A stretch of DNA of 5,172 nt from Lonsdalea quercina subsp. quercina (lineage in GTDB: Bacteria; Pseudomonadota; Gammaproteobacteria; Enterobacterales; Enterobacteriaceae): positions 237,890-243,061 of the forward strand of contig NZ_JIBO01000010.1 of NCBI RefSeq assembly GCF_000688655.1, read 5' to 3'. A model generated the notes under the pieces. It searched no databases and was not told the origin of the DNA. It saw only the letters and a list, made by a program, of their open reading frames with translations. Shown here piece after piece: positions 1 through 5,172 of this stretch. Numbering within the stretch: position 1 is the first letter of the stretch; the number at the start of each line of letters is the position of its first letter. The position numbers were made by a program, and so were the translations under genes.

Positions 1-915
1 CTTGTTAATCTGTACCAGTTTGATCGGGACGGGAGACTGTCCTGCTTCCAGTTGGTCGCGTCTGGTGTACAACCGCGTGCGCAATTCGTCCGGCTCCAGC
101 TCCAGCAGCGGTGTGATATCGCCCGCCAAGTCGCACATGATCACCGCATTACGATTTTCCGGGTGCCAGGCAAGCGGCACAATCCAGCTGGTATTGCCGC
201 GCGCCGCGCCGAACATGCCCGAAACGTGCATGAGCGGTTTCATATTCGGGATATCAATCAGCGCGTTGACCTTGTTCTTGTTGCGCAGTTGGAACAGATA
301 GTCGAACAGTTTGGGCTGCGCGGTTTTCAGCCGTTTAGCCATCGCGATCGTGGCGTAAACGTCGGACATCGCGTCATGGGCGTGTGTGTGTTCGACGCCG
401 TTCGCCTTGGTCAGGTGTTCCAGTCGGAAACTGGGCAGGCCATCGTCATTTTCCGGCCAGACAATCCCTTCCGGCCGCAGCGCATAGCAGGCACGCAGCG
501 CATCCAGCAGATCCCAGCGCGAGTTGCCGTTTTTCCAGCTGTAGGCGTAGGGATCGTAGAAGTTGCGGTAAAAAATGTTACGGCTGACTTCGTCATCGAA
601 GCGAATATTGTTATAGCCCAGAACACAGGTGCCGGGCACGCTAAAGGCGTCGTGGATCTGACGCGCGAATTCCGCTTCATTAACGCCTTTGCTCTTCGCA
701 ATCTGCGGCGTGATGCCGGTGATGAGCACCGCTTCCGGCTCCGGCAGATAGTCGTCCGTCGGCTGACAGTAAATGACCAGCGGCTCGCCGATGATGTTGA
801 AGTCCATATCGGTGCGGACGCCAGCGAACTGCGCGGGTCTATCCCGGGCCGGATGCTTGCCGAAGGTCTCATAGTCGTGAATGAAAAAGGTCGGAGTGCT
901 GGGTTTGTTGGACAC
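1..915 (-). CDS. sbcB: Exodeoxyribonuclease I (ExoI), N-terminal 305 codons, cut by the window edge
   Basis: Processive 3'-to-5' single-strand DNA exonuclease of the DEDDh (DnaQ-fold) family, acting in the cytoplasm in mismatch repair and recombination with SSB. The translation follows E. coli SbcB, as I recall it, almost residue for residue with an offset of one. HDYETFG carries catalytic D14 and E16. GYNNIRFDDE carries D107. HAHDAMSDVYA carries H180 and D185, completing the DEDDh set. The exonuclease domain covers about residues 10-200, and the start of the SH3-like domain follows (for example MKPLMHVSGMFGAARGNTSW). The rest of that domain and the C-terminal helical domain lie beyond position 1; the usual length is about 475 residues. 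I chose the GTG at 915-913, which gives an N-terminus matching the family length and has a weak purine stretch (AGAGAA) before it. An in-frame ATG at 960 would add 15 residues but has no Shine-Dalgarno sequence. Identification is very secure; the start codon is less so. Confidence 0.96.
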   Translation of the reverse strand, partial: MSNKPSTPTFFIHDYETFGKHPARDRPAQFAGVRTDMDFNIIGEPLVIYCQPTDDYLPEPEAVLITGITPQIAKSKGVNEAEFARQIHDAFSVPGTCVLGYNNIRFDDEVSRNIFYRNFYDPYAYSWKNGNSRWDLLDALRACYALRPEGIVWPENDDGLPSFRLEHLTKANGVEHTHAHDAMSDVYATIAMAKRLKTAQPKLFDYLFQLRNKNKVNALIDIPNMKPLMHVSGMFGAARGNTSWIVPLAWHPENRNAVIMCDLAGDITPLLELEPDELRTRLYTRRDQLEAGQSPVPIKLVQINK

Positions 916-986
916 GGTGTTTCTCTGTCGGTTGCGAGGACCCGCCGGATACGCAGGCATCGGGCGCGTCGAAGGCGGATAAGGAG

Positions 987-1015
987 GTTTCGCTTGCGAC
1001 GCCGGTAAGCGAAAC
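987..1015. repeat. Perfect 9-bp inverted repeat in the sbcB leader
   Basis: Arms GTTTCGCTT (987-995) and AAGCGAAAC (1007-1015) are perfect reverse complements around an 11-base loop. The hairpin sits 72-100 bases before the chosen sbcB start. Neither strand has a T-run after it, so it is unlikely to be an intrinsic terminator. It could be an mRNA leader structure, an operator or a short dispersed repeat; the sequence alone does not decide. Confidence 0.6.
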
Positions 1016-1017
1016 AT

Positions 1018-1044
1018 GATATGGCGGCAATGGTAAACCATATC
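1018..1044. repeat. 7-bp inverted repeat containing a smaller palindrome, sbcB leader
   Basis: Arms GATATGG (1018-1024) and CCATATC (1038-1044) are perfect reverse complements around 13 bases. A second palindrome, ATGGT-AA-ACCAT (1030-1041), shares the right arm, so the two RNA structures would exclude each other. The element begins two bases from the neighbouring inverted repeat ending at 1015. It could be an operator for sbcB or a leader structure. Function is unknown. Confidence 0.45.
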
Positions 1045-1088
1045 GTCGCCCGGCAGAAGTCGGCGGGAGGAATCGGTGTCGTCGGCGG

Positions 1089-1112
1089 AAAATGCCCGGC
1101 ACGGTCGCCGGG
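1089..1112 (-). terminator. Weak intrinsic terminator after lutC
   Basis: On the minus strand a CCCGGC stem arm (1112-1107), a six-base loop and GCCGGG (1100-1095) form a GC-rich 6-bp hairpin, followed by CATTTT. It begins 17 bases after the lutC stop codon, the expected place for the end of the lut operon. The T-run is only four bases and interrupted by C and A, so termination may be partial and some transcripts could read into sbcB. Confidence 0.45.
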
Positions 1113-1129
1113 ACAGGCAGCATCAGCCT

Positions 1130-1867
1130 TCAGCTATCCTCGATGATGAGATAAGCGGCGTTGACCGGGCCGTGTACCCCAATCACTTTGCTCAGTTCGA
1201 TGTCGGCCGTCGAACTGGGACCGCCGATCAGATTGATGCAGGACGGCATGCGCTCTCCGGACTGCGCCTTCTGATGCAGATGCTCCGCCAACTGTGCGAC
1301 GCGGGGCAGGAGCGTGCTTTTGCGCACCACGAAAATCGAGGAAGTGGGTAGCAGGCTCAGCGAACGGGGGCGTTCCGGTGCGGAAAACAGAACGACGCCG
1401 CCGGACTCTGTCAGCCCGTACTCGGCGAACACGACGCCGACGTCGGCCTGCTCAGTGGCGTGAATATTCACCTCGCCCTGTGACGCATCCCACTCCTGCG
1501 CCGAAAACGCCTCCTGCAACGCGGAGGTGATCCCCAACGTCTGTAAGCGAGCATCTCCGCTCACCATCACGGCGGTCCGGTCTCCATGGTGATCGCCGCT
1601 GTTTTCGTGATCCTGAAGATAGTGCCGGCAGAGTTCGCGCACGGCCGCCGGGGCGTCTTGTTCGCTGGTCAGTCGGCAGGTGACCTTGAGGGTCTCTTGC
1701 GCCAGTTTGACGAAGGCGTCGCAGCGCTGCTGAAGGGAGAGATCCGCCAGCCGCGTTTTCTCATAGCGGCAAACAGGGGGCGGTACGGCGGCGGGCTGAT
1801 GGCGCACCGGACGCCCCAACTGTTGGGCTATCTGGGCCAGGAACGTGTCCCGATTGGCATTTCCCAT
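1130..1867 (-). CDS. lutC: LUD-domain lactate utilization protein C (YkgG-like)
   Basis: Third member of the LutABC (YkgEFG) set, which by homology converts L-lactate to pyruvate in the cytoplasm; the exact role of LutC in the complex is not settled. The protein has 245 residues. The LUD (DUF162) domain fills the C-terminal two thirds. Conserved blocks are AEYGLTESGGVVLFSA (148-163), RSLSLLPTSSIFVVRKS (168-184), the stretch NLIGGPSSTADIE (212-224) and GVHGP (230-234). I chose the ATG whose A is the last base of the lutB stop (TGATG). It has AGGAG eight bases upstream. A GTG three bases earlier is also possible and would add one residue. The protein is about 14 residues longer than my recollection of E. 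coli YkgG (231). The extra residues seem to lie around 85-98, in a His/Asp-rich stretch (DHENSGDHHGDR). No frameshift or missing key block is visible. Confidence 0.95.
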   Translation of the reverse strand: MGNANRDTFLAQIAQQLGRPVRHQPAAVPPPVCRYEKTRLADLSLQQRCDAFVKLAQETLKVTCRLTSEQDAPAAVRELCRHYLQDHENSGDHHGDRTAVMVSGDARLQTLGITSALQEAFSAQEWDASQGEVNIHATEQADVGVVFAEYGLTESGGVVLFSAPERPRSLSLLPTSSIFVVRKSTLLPRVAQLAEHLHQKAQSGERMPSCINLIGGPSSTADIELSKVIGVHGPVNAAYLIIEDS

Positions 1868-3294
1868 CACTGCTTCTCCTCTTTATTCGCCTGATGTTGC
1901 TTGAACCAGCTGCGAAAGCTTTCTCCGTCGCCCTGCGGCAGATCGCGTGCTTCCGTCCACTTGCCGATGGCGCCGATATTCAAGGGCGCTTTGCCGTTTT
2001 TGATAAACCAGTTGACGGCGTGAGCGCCGCTCACCATCCCGACTTTCCACAATGTTGGATGACTGTTGACATAGGTAAACAGGCGCGTTGCTATCTGTTC
2101 GCCTTTGGGCGGCAGATCAGCATCGACCATCTTGCGGCGATGTTTGAGGATCAGCTGCGCCAGCGGAATTTTGACCGGGCAGACGCTATTGCAGGCGTAA
2201 CATAGCGAGCAGGCATAGGGCAGGTCTTTGAAATCAGCGTAGCCGCCCAGCAGCGGAGACAGCACGGCGCCGACCGGGCCGGGATAGATGGAACCGTAGC
2301 CGTGACCGCCGATATGGCGGTAAGCCGGGCAGGTATTCATACAGGCGCCGCAGCGGATGCAGTGCAAGATGTCGCGGAATTCCGAACCGAGCACGGCCGA
2401 CCGTCCATTATCGACCACCACCAGATGGAAGTCCTCGGGGCCATCGACGTTGCCGGCTTCCCTTGGCCCCGTCAGCCAGGTGTTGTAGCCGGTCAGCTGA
2501 GCGCCGACCGCGCTGCGAGCCAGTAGCGTAATCAGGACATCCACTTCCTCGAACGTCGGCGCGAGACGCTCCATGCCCATGACGGCGATGTGCGTTTTCG
2601 GCAGCGTGGTGCACAGCCGCGCGTTGCCCTCATTACTCACCAGACATACCGACCCGGTTTCGGCGACGGCAAAATTACATCCGGTAATGCCGATATCCGC
2701 GCTAAAAAACTGCGGACGCATCTGTTCGCGAATAAACAGCGTCATCGCTTCCGGGGTTTCCGACCCGGTGTAGCCGAGTGTGTCATGCAAAATTTTGCGG
2801 ATCTGATGGCGATCACGATGAATGGCGGGAACCACCACATGGGACGGGGCGTCGTGGGCGAGCTGTAAAATGTATTCGCCCAGATCGGTTTCGATGACGC
2901 TCAATCCAGCGCTCTGAAGCGCGGCATTGAGACCGATCTCCTCGGTGACCATCGACTTGGATTTGACAATTTTCTTCGCCTGCTTCTGTTTCGCGACGGT
3001 CAGGATATAGTCCGTCGCCTGCGCTTTGGTGGCGGCAAAATAGACGTGTCCGCCGTTTTTCGTCACATTTTCGGAGAGCTGATAAAGATAGGCGTCCAGG
3101 TTTTCGAGCACGTGCCGCCGAATCTGTTCGCCACGGCTGCGCCACGATTCCCAGTGTCCGAGGTCGTCGACCATAGTTTGTCGGTTGGCGCCGATGCGCT
3201 CTTGAGCCATCGCCACGGCTTTGCGCATGACGGCATCGTCAATCTGGTCGCGGATCCGTTCGTGAAACGGGACGTCGCTGGTTTTGAGATACAT
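1867..3294 (-). CDS. lutB: LUD-domain iron-sulfur lactate utilization protein B (YkgF-like)
   Basis: Iron-sulfur electron-transfer component of the LutABC L-lactate oxidation system. Its 475 residues equal the length I recall for E. coli YkgF. An N-terminal LUD domain (about 65-300) contains GCNFAVAETGSVCLVSNEGN (205-224) and TLPKTHIAVMGMER (230-243). Two ferredoxin-type 4Fe-4S motifs follow: C312-x2-C315-x2-C318-x3-C322-P and C362-x2-C365-x2-C368-x3-C372-P. All eight cysteines are present. A C-terminal LutB-type tail follows (about 385-475). No signal peptide or membrane segment is visible, so it is cytoplasmic. The ATG start has AAGGA six bases upstream, overlapping the lutA stop codon, and only nine bases separate the two genes; the stop overlaps the lutC ATG by one base. 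The three genes are therefore one transcription unit. Homology is clear; the substrate (L-lactate versus another 2-hydroxyacid) is inferred from the family. Confidence 0.97.
   Translation of the reverse strand: MYLKTSDVPFHERIRDQIDDAVMRKAVAMAQERIGANRQTMVDDLGHWESWRSRGEQIRRHVLENLDAYLYQLSENVTKNGGHVYFAATKAQATDYILTVAKQKQAKKIVKSKSMVTEEIGLNAALQSAGLSVIETDLGEYILQLAHDAPSHVVVPAIHRDRHQIRKILHDTLGYTGSETPEAMTLFIREQMRPQFFSADIGITGCNFAVAETGSVCLVSNEGNARLCTTLPKTHIAVMGMERLAPTFEEVDVLITLLARSAVGAQLTGYNTWLTGPREAGNVDGPEDFHLVVVDNGRSAVLGSEFRDILHCIRCGACMNTCPAYRHIGGHGYGSIYPGPVGAVLSPLLGGYADFKDLPYACSLCYACNSVCPVKIPLAQLILKHRRKMVDADLPPKGEQIATRLFTYVNSHPTLWKVGMVSGAHAVNWFIKNGKAPLNIGAIGKWTEARDLPQGDGESFRSWFKQHQANKEEKQ
1876..1880 (-). 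promoter_or_regulatory. lutC ribosome binding site inside the 3' end of lutB
   Basis: AGGAG lies eight bases before the ATG at 1867 and five before the GTG at 1870, within the last codons of lutB. The spacing favours the ATG. Together with the TGATG overlap it indicates translational coupling of lutC to lutB. Confidence 0.8.
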
Positions 3295-3303
3295 GTGGGT
3301 TCC

Positions 3304-4023
3304 TTAGTGGCTCATCAGCACGTCGGCGATATGCATGACTTTCACGGATTTGCCTTCGCGATGGAGGCGACCGCCAATGTTGATCAGGCAACTGACATCG
3401 GCGCCGATAAGGTAGTCGGGGTTGGCTTCCATCATGTGACTGACCTTTTCTTTCACCATTTCACCGGATATTTCCGCCATTTTGACGGAGAACGTGCCGC
3501 CAAAACCGCAGCAGGTTTCGGAGAATGGAAACGGGACGATGTCCAACCCATTGACGTGCTCAAGTAATGTCATCGGCTCGCGCTGAACGCCCAGTTTGCG
3601 AAACAGGCTGCAGGAGGGATGGTAAACCGCCTTGCCGGGCAAGGTTGCGCCCACATCCACGATGTTGAGGGTATTAACGATGAAAGAGGTCAGATCATAA
3701 ATACGGTCGGCGACATGCGTCGCGCGTTTGGCCCACTCAGGTTCATCCTGCAAATAATCGGGATAGCTTTTAATGGCGTAGGTACAGGAGCCAGCCGGGG
3801 AAATAATCGGGTCGTCATTGTCTTCCAGGGCGGCGATCAGGTTTTTCATCCCCGGAATGGCATCGGCGGTATATCCGGCGTTTAACGCCGGTTGGCCACA
3901 GCAGCCCTGTTTCTGAGGAAAGTGGACGGCACATCCCAGTTTTTCGAGCAGTAATACCGAGTTTTGCGCCATTTTTGCTTTCAGCGCGTCACCAATACAG
4001 GTGACGTAAAAGTTCACATTCAC
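3304..4023 (-). CDS. lutA: CCG-domain iron-sulfur lactate utilization protein A (YkgE-like)
   Basis: First gene of the lut operon: a cysteine-rich CCG-domain (DUF224) protein like the heterodisulfide reductase and glycolate oxidase iron-sulfur subunits, thought to bind a cluster and take part in L-lactate dehydrogenation with LutB and LutC. The protein has 239 residues, the length I recall for E. coli YkgE. Two CCG modules are visible: C9, then QGCCGQPA (C41, C42), then PAGSC (C80); and YHPSCS (C138), then ETCCGFGG (C171, C172), then DVSC (C212). The start is GTG, giving MNVNFYVTCIGDALK, which matches the family N-terminus. A GAGAGG sequence seven bases upstream supports it. There is no export signal. 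No truncation or missing cysteine is evident. The leader to the left of the spacer promoter candidate would be about 125 bases. Confidence 0.96.
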   Translation of the reverse strand: MNVNFYVTCIGDALKAKMAQNSVLLLEKLGCAVHFPQKQGCCGQPALNAGYTADAIPGMKNLIAALEDNDDPIISPAGSCTYAIKSYPDYLQDEPEWAKRATHVADRIYDLTSFIVNTLNIVDVGATLPGKAVYHPSCSLFRKLGVQREPMTLLEHVNGLDIVPFPFSETCCGFGGTFSVKMAEISGEMVKEKVSHMMEANPDYLIGADVSCLINIGGRLHREGKSVKVMHIADVLMSH

Positions 4024-4030
4024 TTGCTTG

Positions 4031-4036
4031 CCTCTC
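4031..4036 (-). promoter_or_regulatory. lutA ribosome binding site supporting a GTG start
   Basis: GAGAGG on the minus strand, seven bases before the GTG at 4023. No in-frame ATG with a better site lies nearby, so this decides the non-ATG start. Confidence 0.7.
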
Positions 4037-4048
4037 TGAGATTCCTTT

Positions 4049-4065
4049 GCATGAAAAAATCATGC
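4049..4065. repeat. 17-bp inverted repeat in the lutA leader
   Basis: Arms GCATGA (4049-4054) and TCATGC (4060-4065) are perfect reverse complements around five A bases. It lies 26-42 bases before the lutA start. Short symmetric arms with a fixed spacer suit a dimeric repressor site, or a small RNA hairpin in the leader. On the minus strand it is not followed by a T-run, so it is not a terminator. No known regulator consensus is recognised. Confidence 0.4.
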
Positions 4066-4154
4066 GCCTGTAAGCGGGAAAATAGTGTGATAGGCGTTGT
4101 TATTTATTTCCGGATAACGGCACTGAACATGTCGAATTAATCCATTTTCGATGA

Positions 4155-4183
4155 TTTATAGCGCCTGGTAATATTTCTCGAGA
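4155..4183 (-). promoter_or_regulatory. Possible lutABC promoter with a good -10 and poor -35
   Basis: On the minus strand TATAAA (4160-4155) matches five of six -10 bases. A 17-base spacer leads to TCTCGA (4183-4178), a poor -35 hexamer. Transcription would begin near 4148, giving a leader of about 125 bases. A weak -35 with a palindrome over it is the pattern of an activator-dependent promoter. This is inference; no other pair in the spacer looked better for lutA. Confidence 0.3.
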
Positions 4184-4190
4184 TAAATTA
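4169..4190. promoter_or_regulatory. 22-bp near-perfect palindrome, candidate operator upstream of lutA
   Basis: The sequence is symmetric about the centre of CTCGAG: nine of eleven base pairs match, with the form TAAT-x-T-x-TCTCGAGA-x-A-x-ATTA. Length and symmetry suit a dimeric helix-turn-helix regulator. It overlaps the -35 region of the lutA promoter candidate. I do not recognise the consensus; it does not resemble CRP, FNR or LexA sites. Confidence 0.4.
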
Positions 4191-4582
4191 TTGATTGCCG
4201 GAAAGATATAGAAAGGATTGCGGCGTGGCCTCCTAAATAATGTTTAGAAGACGCAGAAGCATAATGACACCTCATTTTTTGTTTCGGTTTGTTACCGTCC
4301 TTCCGTGTGGGCGTAATAATGAATTGCGATGGACCACGCCTCTTTTAAAATAAGCATTCACCAAACAATTTAATGCCCACAGGCCATGACGGGATTGTGA
4401 CAAGCGCGGAGTGACATGAGCGCATAAAGTCGGTAAAGGCGACGCGAGTCGAGGAGAAAAACAGGGAAGAATGCCGCCGCAGACGCGCTGAGACGTCTTG
4501 AGCCATCCAGTCAGAATTGTACGAAGAGTGGTCGGTCGGGCGCTGTGCCACGCCGCCACGCGGCAAGCGGAGGGGAAAGCGG

Positions 4583-4702
4583 ATGAAAGAAAGTGAAAAC
4601 AATGATAAAACAACCTCATCTGTAATCGCCGTCGGCATCCGGCAGGGACTGCACTCCGTCCATACCGACTTGCCGATGAGAACTGCTAACCTGTATGTTT
4701 AG
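4583..4702 (+). CDS. Candidate 39-residue small protein, unrecognised
   Basis: A short open frame begins MKESENNDKTTSSVIAVGIR and ends ANLYV. Its ATG is preceded by GGAGGGG (4569-4575) seven bases upstream, a strong ribosome binding site and better than those of the annotated genes here. The frame stays open for a further 22 codons upstream to an ATG at 4517, but the internal ATG has the better site. The protein is hydrophilic at the N-terminus and has no membrane segment or known motif. It ends 53 bases before yeeX on the same strand, so it could share its transcript or act as a leader ORF. Length and unremarkable codon use leave chance as a real alternative. Confidence 0.3.
   Translation: MKESENNDKTTSSVIAVGIRQGLHSVHTDLPMRTANLYV
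4670..4699 (+). promoter_or_regulatory. Possible yeeX promoter
   Basis: TTGCCG (4670-4675) and TATGTT (4694-4699) are separated by 18 bases; each matches four of six sigma-70 consensus bases. Transcription would begin near 4706, giving a leader of about 50 bases before yeeX. It overlaps the end of the candidate small ORF. The match is modest and an alternative TAATAT at 4730-4735 has no partner -35. Confidence 0.25.
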
Positions 4703-4755
4703 CACGGGCGGTTTCCGCATCTTGAATCTTAATATGAGTTAAGTAAGGGTAGAAA

Positions 4756-5094
4756 ATGGATAAGGGTAACAACAAACCGTGTTTCCAGGACGTATTGGCG
4801 TTTGTGCGTACATTCCGTCGTAAAAACAAGCTGCAGCGTGAAATCGCCGATAACGAAAAGAAAATTCGTGATAACCAGAAACGTGTGCTGCTGCTGGACA
4901 ACCTGAGCGAATACATCAAGCCGGGTATGTCAATTGATGATATTCAGAACATCATCGCCAACATGCGCAGCGACTATGAAGACCGTGTTGATGAATACAT
5001 CATCAAAAACGCGGATCTGTCGAAAGAACGCCGTGAACTGTCTCGCAAAATTAAAGAAATGGGCGAAATTAAATCGGCCGCTGAGACCAAATAA
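4756..5094 (+). CDS. yeeX: YeeX family (DUF496/UPF0265) coiled-coil protein
   Basis: Small cytoplasmic protein of unknown function. Its 112 residues follow E. coli YeeX (about 109) closely: [11 protein letters not shown] (20-30), [20 protein letters not shown] (35-54), KPGMS (55-59), [20 protein letters not shown] (73-92). It is almost entirely charged helix, with likely coiled coils at about 20-50 and 75-105, and no membrane segment or signal peptide. AAGGG lies six bases before the ATG. Codon use is strongly biased: all nine Asn codons are AAC, and Arg is only CGT (eight) or CGC (three), the pattern of an abundant protein in enterobacteria. It is transcribed away from lutA and has its own terminator, so it appears to be a single-gene unit. 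yeeX is also near sbcB in E. coli, but here the lut operon lies between. Family identification is secure; no function is claimed. Confidence 0.96.
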   Translation: MDKGNNKPCFQDVLAFVRTFRRKNKLQREIADNEKKIRDNQKRVLLLDNLSEYIKPGMSIDDIQNIIANMRSDYEDRVDEYIIKNADLSKERRELSRKIKEMGEIKSAAETK

Positions 5095-5113
5095 CCCGTG
5101 TCATGACCTATCC

Positions 5114-5142
5114 AAGGGATCGCTTCGGCGATCCTTTTTTTT
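5114..5142 (+). terminator. Strong intrinsic terminator of yeeX
   Basis: GGATCGC (5117-5123), a TTCG tetraloop and GCGATCC (5128-5134) form a perfect 7-bp stem, extended by G-T and A-T pairs at the base, followed by eight T bases. It starts 20 bases after the yeeX stop. The reverse strand lacks a T-run, so it works in the plus direction only. Confidence 0.93.
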
Positions 5143-5172
5143 GCCTGCTCGCGGCTTAATTTCATGTCGCGC

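Larger units (their letters stand above)
4024..4755. other. 732-base spacer between divergent lutA and yeeX
   Basis: The spacer is AT-rich next to lutA (about 4080-4270) and visibly GC-rich around 4440-4580. Two minus-strand open frames at 4272-4638 (115 and 97 codons) overlap each other in different frames, have no Shine-Dalgarno sequence and show no convincing protein family, so I do not call them genes. The stretch 4263-4580 holds no gene, tRNA, terminator or long repeat that I can support. The elements I can support elsewhere in the spacer are listed separately. A decayed gene or an unrecognised small RNA cannot be excluded. Confidence 0.7.

Noticed and set aside
52..1008. 318-codon plus-strand open frame opposite sbcB
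   Set aside because: It is antisense to a full-quality SbcB reading frame, has an Arg-rich low-complexity end, and resembles no family; it is a by-product of the GC-rich codon pattern.
979..1008. Plus-strand TAAGGAGGT followed by a TTG as a possible gene start
   Set aside because: The TTG frame stops after four codons at 1006-1008, so it starts no gene.
869..1123. 84-codon minus-strand ORF starting just after lutC
   Set aside because: It overlaps the start of sbcB in another frame, crosses the inverted repeats and the terminator candidate, and has a composition typical of noncoding GC-rich DNA.
3046..3567. 173-codon plus-strand open frame across the lutA-lutB junction
   Set aside because: It is antisense to two strongly conserved genes and has no recognisable domain.
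4081..4105. CRP-like half site (TGTGA at 4086-4090) upstream of lutA
   Set aside because: Only one half matches; the other half after six bases reads TTGTT rather than TCACA, and it does not sit well with a promoter.
4272..4638. Overlapping minus-strand frames of 115 and 97 codons; the run QRVCGGILPCFSPRLAS faintly recalls the C-terminus of RhtB/LysE exporters
   Set aside because: No ribosome binding site, no membrane-protein character over the rest of the frame, and the resemblance is a few residues only; not enough to call a pseudogene.
4974..5165. 63-codon minus-strand ORF through the yeeX terminator
   Set aside because: Most of it is antisense to yeeX and its start is encoded across the terminator hairpin and poly-T run.

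Overview
The window comes from a gammaproteobacterium of the order Enterobacterales. The evidence is an exodeoxyribonuclease I gene, a three-gene LutABC/YkgEFG set and a YeeX gene, all close to the Escherichia coli proteins as I recall them. The fairly GC-rich composition of the left two thirds, and residue choices in SbcB and YeeX, would fit a soft-rot type genus such as Dickeya, Brenneria or Pectobacterium. That placement is inference from memory, not a measured result.

Layout from left to right. Positions 1-915 hold the first 305 codons of sbcB on the minus strand; the gene runs off the left edge. A 214-base spacer (916-1129) follows, with a weak hairpin terminator for the upstream operon and two inverted repeats in the sbcB leader. 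Positions 1130-4023 hold a tight minus-strand operon, transcribed lutA-lutB-lutC, with a 9-base gap between the first two genes and a 1-base overlap between the last two. Positions 4024-4755 are a 732-base spacer between lutA and the divergent yeeX. It is AT-rich near lutA and GC-rich towards the middle. It holds a possible lutA promoter overlapped by a 22-bp near-palindrome, and one candidate 39-codon ORF with a good ribosome binding site. Positions 4756-5094 hold yeeX on the plus strand, closed by a strong intrinsic terminator at 5114-5142. I see nothing callable in the last 30 bases.

Functionally the lut operon encodes a CCG-domain iron-sulfur protein (LutA), a LUD-domain protein with two 4Fe-4S motifs (LutB) and a small LUD-domain protein (LutC). 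By homology to Bacillus LutABC and Shewanella LldEFG these oxidise L-lactate (or a related 2-hydroxyacid) to pyruvate. No lactate permease or regulator gene lies in the window. sbcB (3'-5' single-strand DNA exonuclease) and yeeX (coiled-coil protein of unknown function) are unrelated housekeeping neighbours; E. coli also has yeeX near sbcB.

I do not see a clear new system. The best leads are the palindrome upstream of lutA, the candidate small ORF before yeeX, the structured sbcB leader, and a His/Asp-rich insertion in LutC.
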